From Streptomyces xanthophaeus (GTDB taxonomy: Bacteria; Actinomycetota; Actinomycetes; Streptomycetales; Streptomycetaceae), in the NCBI RefSeq assembly GCF_030440515.1, contig NZ_CP076543.1:7727001-7791000 (forward strand): a stretch of DNA of 64,000 nt, written 5' to 3'. The stretch's first letter is position 1; each line of letters starts with the position of its first letter. Position numbers and translations under genes: made by a program. The notes beneath the pieces were generated by a model. That model was not told the origin of the DNA, did no database searches, and was given only the letters and a program-made list of their open reading frames with translations. Below, piece by piece: positions 17,168-26,904 of this stretch.

Positions 17168-17779
17168 TCATTCCCCGGTGGCCGGCCCGCGTTCCGCACG
17201 GGCGCCGAGGACCGCCGCGGTGAAGCCCGCCAGCTGAGCCCGGAGCTCCTCCCGGGGTACGCCCTTCTCACCGGCCAGGTACGCGACCAGGTCGGCCCGG
17301 GTGGCCGCGAGCAGGGCGTGGGCGCAGAAGTCGGTGTCGGCCGGACCGGGGACGAGCCGCAGCAGGTCCCGGAGCAGCGTGTGCCACTGCTCGTAGTGCT
17401 CCGTCCGGTAGGGGCTGTCCGCGCCGCTTCCCTCCAGTGCCAGGGCGAGGTGGCGGTTGTCGAGCTTGAAGCACAGGAGGGCGTCGAGCAGGGCCGGTAC
17501 GCGACGGGGCGCCGGGGTGGCCGGACCCAGCGGCTCGGGGCCCTGTTCGACCGCTTCCCGGATCGGTTCGAGCCGTGCCTCGTAGAGCGCGCGGATCAGT
17601 CCGCCCCGATCACCGAAGGCGCGGAAGAGCGTCGCCTTGCCGACGCCGGCCGCTGCCGCGATGTCGGCCATGGTGACTTCCTCGGGGCTCCCGCAGCGGG
17701 CGAAGAGCGTGTCGGCGGCGGCGAAGACGGCCGCCCGGTTGCGGACCGCGTCCTTGCGCGGCTTGCGTTCGACGGTCAT
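17168..17779 (-). CDS. TetR-family repressor
   Basis: A 203-residue TetR protein: the helix-turn-helix is EVTMADIAAAAGVGKATLF (about 34-52), and the C-terminal ligand domain contains ALLCFKLDNRHLALALEGS as in a common Streptomyces TetR group. Start ATG 17779 follows GGAGGG. Two copies of a 21-bp palindrome lie immediately upstream (17799-17854), one nearer to this gene and one nearer to the divergent NTF2-like gene, so it very probably represses itself and that operon. Confidence 0.9.
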   Translation of the reverse strand: MTVERKPRKDAVRNRAAVFAAADTLFARCGSPEEVTMADIAAAAGVGKATLFRAFGDRGGLIRALYEARLEPIREAVEQGPEPLGPATPAPRRVPALLDALLCFKLDNRHLALALEGSGADSPYRTEHYEQWHTLLRDLLRLVPGPADTDFCAHALLAATRADLVAYLAGEKGVPREELRAQLAGFTAAVLGARAERGPATGE

Positions 17780-17798
17780 CGGGTTCCCTCCGGTTGCA

Positions 17799-17854
17799 AT
17801 ACGGACCGCCGGTCCGTATCTTTCGAGGGAGAGAAACGGACCGCCGGTCCGTAT
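17799..17854. promoter_or_regulatory. Two TetR operators (21-bp palindromes, 35 bp apart)
   Basis: The arms atacggacc and ggtccgtat flank the spacer gcc at 17799-17819; the second copy at 17834-17854 differs only in the outermost left bases. Centre-to-centre distance is 35 bp. Both lie between the divergent TetR gene and the NTF2-like/NmrA-like operon. Confidence 0.85.
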
Positions 17855-17875
17855 CGTAGTGGACGGAGAACCGTC

Positions 17876-18322
17876 GTGCCCGCAACCACCTCACCCCCGG
17901 ATCTGTACCGCCACAGCCTCCGCCTGCTCCTGGACAAGGACATCGCCTCCTGGGTCGGCCTGTGGGCCGAGCACGGCGCCATGGAGTTCCCCTTCGCCCC
18001 TCCCGGCTGGCCCCGGCGGCTGGAAGGGCGCGACGCCATCGCCGCCTACATGCGGGACTATCCCGACCACATCGACCTGCACGACTTCCCCGACCTGCGG
18101 ATCCACGAGACCACCGACCCGGAAGCCATCGTGGTCGAGATGCGCGGAGTGGGCCGCCTGGTCGCTACCGGGGCCCCCTTCGACATGACGTACATCGCCG
18201 TCGTGACCGTCCAGGACGGGCAGTTCACCTCCTACCGCGACTACTGGAACCCCCTTGCCGTCCACGAACCCGGGGCGGCCTTCGCGCAGGACCCCGACCC
18301 CACGAGGAGCAGCGCCCGATGA
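17876..18322 (+). CDS. NTF2-like (SnoaL-type) protein
   Basis: A 148-residue protein starting at GTG 17876, which has GGAG 9 nt upstream. The pattern of an N-terminal helix (YRHSLRLLLDKDIASWVGLW), AEHGAMEFPFAPPG and the C-terminal strands VVTVQDGQFTSYRDYWNP fits the SnoaL-like cone fold, which in Streptomyces includes cyclases, isomerases and binding proteins. No specific catalytic residues can be assigned. It overlaps the next gene as ATGA, so the two are translationally coupled and under the same TetR control. Confidence 0.8.
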   Translation: MPATTSPPDLYRHSLRLLLDKDIASWVGLWAEHGAMEFPFAPPGWPRRLEGRDAIAAYMRDYPDHIDLHDFPDLRIHETTDPEAIVVEMRGVGRLVATGAPFDMTYIAVVTVQDGQFTSYRDYWNPLAVHEPGAAFAQDPDPTRSSAR

Positions 18323-19179
18323 CCGCCCCCGCCACCACCACCCCGACCGGCACCACCCTGGTCATCGGCGCCACCGGCACCACCGGCAGCCGCACCACGG
18401 CGCACCTCGTCGCCGCCGGCCGGCGCGTCAGAGCCGGCAGCCGCCGGGCCACGCCGCTCCCGGGCGCCGAGCCGGTCCGCTTCGACTGGTACGACCCCAC
18501 CTGCTTCGGCGACGCCGTCGCCGGGGCCGACCGCGTCTACCTCGTCCCGCCCGTCGGCGACCCGGACCCGGCCACCGTCATGCTGCCCTTCCTCGACCGG
18601 GCCCGCGCCGCCGGCGTACGCCGCGCCGTACTGCTGAGCTCCTCCGCGATCACCGAGGGCGGCCCGGCGGTCGGACAGGTGCACCGGGCCCTGCCCGGCC
18701 TGTTCGACGAATGGGCGGTACTGCGCCCCTCCTGGTTCATGCAGAACTTCACCGGCACGCACGCCCACGCCGACAGCATCCGTGCCGACGGCGTCATCCT
18801 GACCGCGGCCGGGACGGGCCGGGTCGGATTCGTCGACGCCGACGACATCGCCGCCGTCGCGGTCCGCGCCCTCACCGACGACCGCGCGCCCGGCACCGAA
18901 CTGGTCCTCACCGGCCCGGAAGCCCTGAGCCACGACGACATCGCCGCACTCCTCACCGAGGTCACCGGCCGCCAGGTGGTCCACCACCACCTCACCTACG
19001 AGGCCATGCGCGACCGCCTGGCCTCAGTCATCCCGCCGAAGTTCGCCACGATGCTGGCCGGGATGGACCGGTCCATCGCCGAAGGAGCCGAGGACCGCAC
19101 CACGGACACCGTCCACCGCCTCACCGGCCGCCCGCCCCACGACTTCCGGACGGTCGCCGTACGAGAGCTCTGCGCCTAG
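18319..19179 (+). CDS. NmrA-like NAD(P)-binding protein
   Basis: A 286-residue short-chain dehydrogenase-like protein of the atypical NmrA/ergot-alkaloid-biosynthesis group. The Rossmann motif GATGTTGSRTTAHL is at about 17-30; the usual catalytic Tyr-x-x-x-Lys is missing, as in NmrA-type NADP(H) sensors and quinone-reductase-like proteins. The C-terminal part holds the family's FVDADDIAAVAVRAL segment. The start ATG overlaps the NTF2-like stop (ATGA). The pair looks like a TetR-induced detoxification unit, but substrate is unknown. Confidence 0.85.
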   Translation: MTAPATTTPTGTTLVIGATGTTGSRTTAHLVAAGRRVRAGSRRATPLPGAEPVRFDWYDPTCFGDAVAGADRVYLVPPVGDPDPATVMLPFLDRARAAGVRRAVLLSSSAITEGGPAVGQVHRALPGLFDEWAVLRPSWFMQNFTGTHAHADSIRADGVILTAAGTGRVGFVDADDIAAVAVRALTDDRAPGTELVLTGPEALSHDDIAALLTEVTGRQVVHHHLTYEAMRDRLASVIPPKFATMLAGMDRSIAEGAEDRTTDTVHRLTGRPPHDFRTVAVRELCA

Positions 19180-20030
19180 GCCGAGGAGCCGGCGGCGGTG
19201 TGGTCGAGGATCGCGGCGACGATCGTGGCCCAGTCGGCTCGATCGACCCCGTGACCGGCATCCTGCAGGGCCAGCAGCCGGGCCCCGGGGATCCGTTCCG
19301 CCAGTGCCTCGCCGTGCCGGAGTGGGAACAGCGGATCGGCGGTTCCGTGGATCACCAGCGTGGGTACGGTGATCGACGACAGGGGGGCCTGTGAGACCTT
19401 GCCGTCCGCGAGCGAGTCGTGGTTGCGGGCCGCGCCGAAATCGTGCGCGCGCTCGACGTCGCGGCGGACCAGGCCCCGGGCGGCGGCCTCGTCGAACGGG
19501 CGCCGCCCTCCCGCGAGCACGCGCGCGTACGCGACCTGGTGGTCGATCACCGCGTCGGCATCCGACGGATCGGGTGGGGCGGCCGCGGCGAACCGGGTGA
19601 ACTCCTCGGCCGGCGGGGGCAGATCGTCGTCGCCGGGCACGGCGGAGGACGTACTGATCAGGACGAGCGACCGGACGCGGGCGGCGTGATCGAGCGCCAG
19701 CAGCTGCGCGAGGGCCCCTCCGGCCGAGACACCCACGACGTGCGCGGCCGGGACCTCATGGGCGCGCAGCACGCGGACGGCGTCGGCGACCAGGTCCGCC
19801 GCGGTGTACCCGGGGCGGCCCTGCGCGCAGGTGACCGACCGGCCGGTGTCGCGGTGGTCGTAACGGATCACGAAGCGCCCGCCCGCGGCGAGCATCCGGC
19901 AGAAGCCCTCCTCCCACCAGAGCATCGAAGCCCCCAGGCCCATGACGAGCAGGACCGGCGGATCGGAGGGATCGCCGAAGGACTCGGTGCACAGCTCGAC
20001 GCCGTCCACCTCCATCACACGCTCGGCCAT
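19176..20030 (-). CDS. Alpha/beta-hydrolase (RdmC/esterase-like)
   Basis: A 284-residue hydrolase. Oxyanion region LLVMGLGASMLWW, IRYDHRDTGRS, nucleophile elbow GVSAGGALA (Ser in GxSxG-like VSAGG), acid near HGTADPLFP and the final His in DAGHGVDRAD make a complete catalytic triad. The pattern resembles the esterase/methylesterase group that includes RdmC. ATG 20030 is chosen since GAGGAGGAG lies just upstream; a GTG 6 nt earlier is in frame. It converges with the NmrA-like gene, overlapping by 4 bp. Substrate unknown. Confidence 0.85.
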   Translation of the reverse strand: MAERVMEVDGVELCTESFGDPSDPPVLLVMGLGASMLWWEEGFCRMLAAGGRFVIRYDHRDTGRSVTCAQGRPGYTAADLVADAVRVLRAHEVPAAHVVGVSAGGALAQLLALDHAARVRSLVLISTSSAVPGDDDLPPPAEEFTRFAAAAPPDPSDADAVIDHQVAYARVLAGGRRPFDEAAARGLVRRDVERAHDFGAARNHDSLADGKVSQAPLSSITVPTLVIHGTADPLFPLRHGEALAERIPGARLLALQDAGHGVDRADWATIVAAILDHTAAGSSA

Positions 20031-20080
20031 TGCCACTCCTCCTCGCCCGTCCCATCATGCCCACGCACGGGAGGCACCGG

Positions 20081-21262
20081 TCAGTCGGAAGCCCCCGCCG
20101 CCGCGGACAGCAGTACGTCCACCAGCCGGTCCGCCGCGTCCGGCCTCCCGTACGCACGCGCACGCTGCGCCATCGCCGTCCGCCCGGCGGCGTCCGTCAG
20201 CAGCGGACCGACGGCCTCCGCGAGGGTCCGCCCGGTGACCTCACCGAGCAGCGCCACCGCGGCGCCCGCATCGGCCAGGTGCCGCGCGTTGTGTGCCTGC
20301 TCGTTCCCGGCCGAGGTGGCCAGCGGAACGAACACCGCAGGCTTGCCCAGCGCGGTCAGCTCCGCCAGCGTGCCCGCCCCGGACCGGGACACCACCACAT
20401 CGGCGAGCGCCAGTACGTCGGGCAGCTCCGGCCCGACGAAGCCCGTCAGGTGGTACCGGCCCGCGAGGACCGGATCGAGAGCCGCGGCGGCGGACCGGAG
20501 CTCGTCGACGTTGGCCGGGCCGCACTGGTGGATGACGTTCGCGTGGCTCAGCAGCCACGGAAGCACCTCCCGCACCACGCCGTTGATCTGCTGGGCGCCC
20601 TGCGCCCCGCCGGTGACGTAGACCGTCGGAAGACGCCTGTCGAACCCCGTCAGGTTCAGCGCCTGCACCGCCTTGTCGGGGTGCCCGGTCAGGATCTCGG
20701 GCCTCACCGGGTTGCCGGTGACGACCGCCCGGCCGCGCACCTCGTCCGGCAGCAGCGGCAGCGACGACTCGGAGGACACCGCGATGCGCGTCGCCGAACC
20801 GGCCAGCTTCCGGTTCGCCAGACCCAGCCGGACCGTCTGCTCGTGCAGCACCAGAGGGCGCTTGCACAACCGGGCGGCGAGCCCGGCCGGGACGGCCACG
20901 TACCCGCCCGTCGCCAGGACCACGTCCGGCCGGAACTCGGCCACGACCGTACGGGCCTGGGCCACGCCGAGCGGCACCCGCGCCATGTCCTTGACGTTCG
21001 CCGCCGAGAGCATCTTCAGGGGATTCGCCGACCTGCGGATCTTCCCCGTGGCGACCGTCCGGAACGCGATGCCTTCCGCCGGGGCGACCCGCGCCTCCAG
21101 ACCGTCCGCGGTTCCGATCCACAGCACGTCGAGCGCGGTCCCTTCGGCGGCGAGGCGGCCGCGCAACGTGCGGATCGCCGTCAGGGCAGGGTAGGTGTGA
21201 CCGCCGGTCCCGCCGCCTGTCACGAGCAGCCGGAAGGGACGGGAGAGCGAGGAAGCGTCCAT
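20081..21262 (-). CDS. MurG-like UDP-GlcNAc glycosyltransferase (stand-alone paralogue)
   Basis: A 393-residue GT-B enzyme with the MurG signatures GGGTGGHTYPAL (N-terminal G-loop), ATGGYVAVP, GNPVRP, TGGAQGAQQIN and SRSGAGTLAELTALGKPAV. MurG adds GlcNAc to lipid I to make lipid II on the inner membrane face. Here it is not in a division/cell-wall cluster: no mur or fts neighbours. Several residues of the usual MurG are replaced (HTYPAL for HIEPAL, QTVRLGLAN for QNARPGLAN-type), which suggests a specialised copy, possibly an induced cell-wall or glycolipid enzyme. The enzyme class is clear, its acceptor is not. Confidence 0.85.
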   Translation of the reverse strand: MDASSLSRPFRLLVTGGGTGGHTYPALTAIRTLRGRLAAEGTALDVLWIGTADGLEARVAPAEGIAFRTVATGKIRRSANPLKMLSAANVKDMARVPLGVAQARTVVAEFRPDVVLATGGYVAVPAGLAARLCKRPLVLHEQTVRLGLANRKLAGSATRIAVSSESSLPLLPDEVRGRAVVTGNPVRPEILTGHPDKAVQALNLTGFDRRLPTVYVTGGAQGAQQINGVVREVLPWLLSHANVIHQCGPANVDELRSAAAALDPVLAGRYHLTGFVGPELPDVLALADVVVSRSGAGTLAELTALGKPAVFVPLATSAGNEQAHNARHLADAGAAVALLGEVTGRTLAEAVGPLLTDAAGRTAMAQRARAYGRPDAADRLVDVLLSAAAGASD

Positions 21263-21508
21263 CCGGCCACCCTACTGTCCGGTCCGCCCGCTGCCTCCGA
21301 CGGGGCACGAGCATCTGCGAGGCATCCGAGAGTCACCTGCGAGGCACCCGCGAGGCGCCCGCGACCTGCAGGTATTCGCCCGGACGGCCCAACGGGCGCG
21401 GGCTGCGGGGGACGCCTACGCTGAAACGGCAACCCGCCGACACGCCCCCGGTCCCGCGGTCACGGTCGGCGCGTCCGGCTCAGTTCAGCACCGAAAGGCG
21501 GTTCCGAC

Positions 21509-21865
21509 ATGGCCACCAGGTCTGACGCTCCCGTTCTCGACACGCTCGCCGCGATGACCATCGACTCCATCGAGCACTGCGGCATGGACGAGAAGACACT
21601 CATCACCACCCGCATCGCCGCCCTCGTGGCCATGGACGCCCCGGCCATCTCCTACCTGGCCCACATCAGCCCCGCCGTCAAGGCCGACTTCACCGTCGAG
21701 CAGCTGCAGGACGTGCTCGTCGCGATCGCCCCCGTCGTGGGCACCGCGCGCGTCATGTCGGCCGCCGGCCACATAGCCCAGGCGTTCGGCGTCGCCATAG
21801 CCATGGCCGAGAGCGAAGCCGAAGCCATGGCCAACGCCGAAGCCGAAAGCCGCCACAAGGCCTGA
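21509..21865 (+). CDS. Small carboxymuconolactone-decarboxylase-fold protein
   Basis: A 118-residue all-helical protein. The C-terminal segment LQDVLVAIAPVVGTARVMSAAGHI matches the AhpD/CMD helical hairpin, but the catalytic Cys pair (CxxC) of AhpD is absent, so peroxidase activity is unlikely. The tail is a charged Ala/Glu helix (AMAESEAEAMANAEAES). ATG 21509 starts the frame. It lies 125 bp upstream of the permease operon in the same direction and may be co-transcribed. The 246-bp gap before it (21263-21508) shows nothing I can name. Confidence 0.7.
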   Translation: MATRSDAPVLDTLAAMTIDSIEHCGMDEKTLITTRIAALVAMDAPAISYLAHISPAVKADFTVEQLQDVLVAIAPVVGTARVMSAAGHIAQAFGVAIAMAESEAEAMANAEAESRHKA

Positions 21866-21962
21866 TCCCTTCCCGACCGGACCTGCGCGCCTGGCGGGTA
21901 CGCCGATTCCGCCGGACGGCCGAACCCGCCTCGCGCGCCGCGTGAACACGAGTGAGCCTGAC

Positions 21963-21980
21963 GGGAACAGCCCTGTTCCC
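21963..21980. promoter_or_regulatory. Inverted repeat gggaaca-gccc-tgttccc
   Basis: A 7-bp inverted repeat with a 4-nt spacer lies just before the permease ribosome site (GGAGG at 21981). It could be a repressor site or a 5'-leader hairpin. Inference only. Confidence 0.35.
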
Positions 21981-21990
21981 GGAGGCCCCG

Positions 21991-23466
21991 TTGAGCGCGA
22001 TGGATGTTCCCGTTCCGGACGACCGGCCGCAGGGCAGGCCGACGGAGGACGCAGCGGCCAGGACCGGCACCCCCACGCTCACATGGGTGACCCTCGCGAT
22101 GATGACGACGGCTTCCGTCGCCAGCCTCCGCGCGGCGCCCACCATGGCCGTATACGGCCTGGCCTGCGTGTTCTTGTACCTCGTACCCGCGATCGTGTTC
22201 CTGCTGCCGACCTCGCTGGTCTCGGCGGAACTCGCGTCGGGCTGGTCGGGCGGCGTGTACCGCTGGGTGAGCGAGGGGCTGTCCAAGCCCCTCGGATTCG
22301 TCGCCGTCTGGTGCCAGTTCGCCATGACGATCTTCTACTATCCGAGCCTGCTGGCGTTCGTCGCGAGCACGCTGGCGTACGTCATCAACCCGGCCCTGGC
22401 CTCCAACGGCATCTACACGGCCATCGTGATCGTCGTCCTGTACTGGACGGGCGTCTGGATCTCCGCGCAGGGCACGAAGGCACTGTCCGGCCTCGCCTCC
22501 TGGGGCCTGATCATCGGCACACTGATCCCGGGCACGCTGCTGGTCGTCCTCGGCATCGTGTTCCTCGGCCAGGGCAACCCGTCCGCGGCCCCGATGACCG
22601 CTGCCAACATCCTCCCGGCCTGGACGGGGCTGGCCAGTCTGGTGCTCATCGTCAACAACTTCCTGAGCTACTCGGGCATGGAGATGAACGCCGTCCACGT
22701 CTCGTCGCTGAAAGACCCACCGCGCGAGTTCCCCAAGACGATGTTCCTCGCGATGGGCATGGTGCTTCTGATCTTCGTGCTGCCGGCCCTCGCCATCAGC
22801 TGGGTGGTCCCGGCCGACCAGCTGTCGCTGACCGCGGGCGTCATGCAGGCCTTCGACGCGTTCTTCTCCTACTTCCACATCGGCTGGCTGACCCCGATCG
22901 CCGCGGTGGCGCTGGTGTCCGCCTCCCTGGGCGGAATGCTCACCTGGCTGGCCGGCCCCTCGAAGGGCCTGCTGCTGATCTCGCGTCAAGAGGGCTACCT
23001 GCCGCCGTTCCTGCAGCAGCTCAACGGGCACGGCGTCCAGCAGAACATCCTCGTCACCCAGGGCATCGTCACCACGGTGATCGCGCTGGGGTACGCGCTG
23101 ATCCCCGACGTGTCGAGCGTCTACTGGATCTTCTCGGTGATCACCACCCAGGTGTACCTGATCATGTACCTGCTGATGTTCGTGGCGGCCATGCGACTGC
23201 GCAAGCTCCAGCCCGAACATCCGCGCGGCTACCGCGCCCCGGCGCTGAAGCTGGTGTGCGTCGTGGGCTTCCTCGCCTCCGCCGCAGCCATGATCATCGG
23301 GTTCGTGCCGTCCTCGCAGTTCGGCGGCGGCAGCGTCTGGGCCTACATCGGCATCGTCGGCGGAGGCCTGCTGCTCCTCGGAGTGGTCATCCCCTGGCTG
23401 TGCCTGCGGATGCGCAAGCCCAGCTGGCGCACCCCGGCCGCGGAGTCGGCGGGAGACGTGGCATGA
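21991..23466 (+). CDS. APC-family amino-acid permease (glutamate/GABA antiporter-like)
   Basis: About 491 residues with 12 membrane helices. Early segments MMTTASVASLRAAPTMAVYG and GWSGGVYRWVSEGLSKPLGF match the GadC/glutamate:GABA antiporter branch of the APC superfamily; YPSLLAFVASTLAYV and FLSYSGMEMNAVHVSSLKDP are also typical. Substrate is probably an amino acid or its decarboxylation product. TTG 21991 is preferred because GGAGG lies 6 nt upstream; GTG 21952 and ATG 22000 are alternatives. Its stop overlaps the next start (ATGA), so it is translated together with the small membrane protein and next to a dipeptidase. Confidence 0.82.
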   Translation: MSAMDVPVPDDRPQGRPTEDAAARTGTPTLTWVTLAMMTTASVASLRAAPTMAVYGLACVFLYLVPAIVFLLPTSLVSAELASGWSGGVYRWVSEGLSKPLGFVAVWCQFAMTIFYYPSLLAFVASTLAYVINPALASNGIYTAIVIVVLYWTGVWISAQGTKALSGLASWGLIIGTLIPGTLLVVLGIVFLGQGNPSAAPMTAANILPAWTGLASLVLIVNNFLSYSGMEMNAVHVSSLKDPPREFPKTMFLAMGMVLLIFVLPALAISWVVPADQLSLTAGVMQAFDAFFSYFHIGWLTPIAAVALVSASLGGMLTWLAGPSKGLLLISRQEGYLPPFLQQLNGHGVQQNILVTQGIVTTVIALGYALIPDVSSVYWIFSVITTQVYLIMYLLMFVAAMRLRKLQPEHPRGYRAPALKLVCVVGFLASAAAMIIGFVPSSQFGGGSVWAYIGIVGGGLLLLGVVIPWLCLRMRKPSWRTPAAESAGDVA

Positions 23467-23912
23467 GCCCCACCCGCTTCGCCTCCCAGCACAAGTGGAT
23501 CTACATCGGCGCGATCGTCCTGCTCGTCGGCTTCGTCGTGGTGGGGCTGATCCAGTACAAGGCCGTACGGTCCACCAACCAGTCCCTGGACAAGGCCAAC
23601 CAGCTCGCGGACGAGCTGGCCGCCGCCGGTTTCACCCGGCCCGATCCCAGCACCCTGGCCCGCGCGCTCGGCGAGGACGGGGGCATCGTCTGCGAGGACC
23701 CCGCGTCCGCCCTCAAATCGGCCCTGTGGAAGATCAACCTCTCCAACGGGGCCACCGGCCCCGGCCAGCGTCCGGTCATCGCCGACCGCCGGGCCGTCCA
23801 GGCGGAGGCGCTCGTGCTGAAGGTCTACTGCCCCGACCAACTCCAGCGCATCCAGGACGAGATCGACGACCTGAAGACCGAGCAGACGGTCAGGCGCGGC
23901 GACGATGGCTGA
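23463..23912 (+). CDS. Small single-pass membrane protein, unknown
   Basis: 149 residues: one N-terminal membrane helix (WIYIGAIVLLVGFVVVGLI), then about 120 soluble residues, probably extracytoplasmic, with two Cys (in VCEDP and VYCPD) that could form a disulfide, and a charged C-terminal helix. No known domain was recognised. Start ATG overlaps the permease stop as ATGA, and its own end overlaps the peptidase start by 8 bp. This tight coupling argues for a shared role, for example as an accessory subunit of the permease or an anchor for peptide processing. Confidence 0.75.
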   Translation: MSPTRFASQHKWIYIGAIVLLVGFVVVGLIQYKAVRSTNQSLDKANQLADELAAAGFTRPDPSTLARALGEDGGIVCEDPASALKSALWKINLSNGATGPGQRPVIADRRAVQAEALVLKVYCPDQLQRIQDEIDDLKTEQTVRRGDDG

Positions 23913-25308
23913 CCCCGCCCGGGACGTGCCGGACGCCGGCGGCGGCGCAGACGCGGACACCGGCGTCGGCGCCCTCGCCGAGCGCATCGACGCGCTGATG
24001 CCCCGCGCCAAGTCCGACCTGGCCGAACTGGTCGCCCTCCGCTCCGTGGCCGACCCGCGGCAGTTCCCTCCCGAGGAATGCGAGCGGGCCGCCCGGTGGG
24101 TGGCCGACGCGTTCACCGAGGCGGGCCTGGGCGACGTACGTCTGGAGGAGACCCCCGACGGCAGCCATGCCGTCCTCGGCCACCGGCCGGGCCCGGAGGG
24201 CTCCCCGACCGTGCTGCTGTACTGCCACTACGACGTACAGCCCCCGCTCGGCGAAGCCGCGTGGACCTCTCCGCCGTTCACGCTCACCGAGCGCGACGGA
24301 CGCTGGTACGGACGCGGCACCGCCGACTGCAAGGGCAACATCGTCATGCACCTCACGGCACTGCGGGCCCTGGGCGACGCGCTGCCCGTGGGGCTGAAGT
24401 TCGTCGCCGAGGGGTCCGAAGAACAGGGCACCGGCGGGCTGGAACAGTACGTGGCCGCGCACCCGGGCGACATCTGCGCCGACGCGCTCCTCATCTGCGA
24501 CACCGGAAACGCCGCCGTCGGCCGCCCCACCGCCACCACCGCGCTGCGCGGCCTCGCCAACGTCGTCGTCACCGTCACCACCCTCCGCGGCGACCTGCAC
24601 TCGGGCATGTTCGGAGGTCCCGCCCCCGACGCCCTGGCGGCCCTGATCCAGATGCTCTCCACCCTGCGCGACGCCGACGGCGGCACCCGCGTCGACGGCC
24701 TGGACTGCACCGGCACCTGGACCGGGGTGCCGTACGAGGAGGAGCAGTTCCGGGCCGACGCGTCCGTCCTGGACGGGGTCCGCCTCACCGGCTCCGGCTC
24801 GGTGGCGGACCGGCTCTGGGCGCGCCCGGCCGTGACGGTGCTCGGCATCGACTGCCCGCCCGTGGTCGGCTCGGCCGCCGCCGTACCGGCCAAGGCGCGG
24901 GCCCGGGTGAGCCTGCGCGTGCCACCGGGGACGGACTCCGAGGCGGCGCTGGCGGCCCTCACCGCGCACCTGACGGCCGCCGCGCCCTGGGGCGCCCGCG
25001 TCTCGGTCGAGAAGGAAGGCACCGGCTCGCCGTTCCGCCCGGCCACCGACGGGCCCGCCTACCGGGCCATGGGGCGGGCCATGGAGCAGGCGTACGGCCG
25101 CCCGATGGAGTTCCTCGGCCAGGGAGGCTCCATCCCCCTGTGCAACGTACTCGCGGAAGCCTGCCCGGATGCGGAGATCATCCTCATGGGGGTGGAGGAG
25201 CCCCGCTGCCTCATCCACGCGCCCGACGAGAGCGTCGATCCGGGCGAGATCCGCAACATGGCACTCGTCGAGGCGCTCTTCCTCCTCGGATACCCGTCGG
25301 CGCGCTGA
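23905..25308 (+). CDS. M20-family metallopeptidase (dipeptidase-like)
   Basis: A 467-residue di-zinc peptidase. Metal ligands are visible at H108 (YCHYDVQP), bridging D141 (GRGTADCKGN), E172/E173 (EGSEEQG, general base and ligand), D199 and H438 (CLIHAPDES). The dimerisation/lid domain starts around DLHSGMFGG, as in carnosinase/PepV-like dipeptidases. No signal peptide, so cytoplasmic. It overlaps the upstream membrane protein by 8 bp, giving a permease-anchor-dipeptidase operon that probably imports and cleaves a dipeptide or acylated amino acid. Confidence 0.88.
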   Translation: MADPARDVPDAGGGADADTGVGALAERIDALMPRAKSDLAELVALRSVADPRQFPPEECERAARWVADAFTEAGLGDVRLEETPDGSHAVLGHRPGPEGSPTVLLYCHYDVQPPLGEAAWTSPPFTLTERDGRWYGRGTADCKGNIVMHLTALRALGDALPVGLKFVAEGSEEQGTGGLEQYVAAHPGDICADALLICDTGNAAVGRPTATTALRGLANVVVTVTTLRGDLHSGMFGGPAPDALAALIQMLSTLRDADGGTRVDGLDCTGTWTGVPYEEEQFRADASVLDGVRLTGSGSVADRLWARPAVTVLGIDCPPVVGSAAAVPAKARARVSLRVPPGTDSEAALAALTAHLTAAAPWGARVSVEKEGTGSPFRPATDGPAYRAMGRAMEQAYGRPMEFLGQGGSIPLCNVLAEACPDAEIILMGVEEPRCLIHAPDESVDPGEIRNMALVEALFLLGYPSAR

Positions 25309-25318
25309 CACGGCGGAA

Positions 25319-25351
25319 TGCCGGAGCCGCGAACATCTCGCGGCTCCGGCA
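25319..25351. terminator. Strong hairpin terminator between convergent genes
   Basis: A perfect 14-bp stem (tgccggagccgcga with its complement) and a 5-nt loop (acatc) begin 11 bp after the dipeptidase stop and serve the convergent carotenoid-oxygenase gene as well. Confidence 0.85.
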
Positions 25352-25427
25352 ACCGGCCCCGGGGGAAGGGCCGTTCTCGGCGGGCGGTGGCGGATGCGGC
25401 AGAGCGCGGACGCATCCCCGCCCGGGG

Positions 25428-26792
<1,365 letters not shown>

Positions 26793-26807
26793 GGCAGGAA
26801 TCCCTCT

Positions 26808-26865
26808 CGTGGATACGTGGATACGTGGATACGTGGATGAGCGGATGCGTGGAGATACGTGGATG
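26808..26865. repeat. 8-bp tandem repeat (cgtggata) upstream of the carotenoid oxygenase
   Basis: Three perfect copies of cgtggata (26808-26831) are followed by imperfect copies (cgtggatg, agcggatg, cgtggaga). The array lies 16-73 bp upstream of the oxygenase start and downstream of the SRPBCC gene, inside the probable 5' leader. It may be a regulator-binding array or slippage product. Confidence 0.75.
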
Positions 26866-26904
26866 CGGGGAACCGCTGGTGCGCGCAGGCGCGGATGTGA
26901 TCGG

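Noticed and set aside
26808..26865. Possible CRISPR or attachment-site array
   Set aside because: 8-bp head-to-tail units without spacers, no integrase or cas genes nearby.
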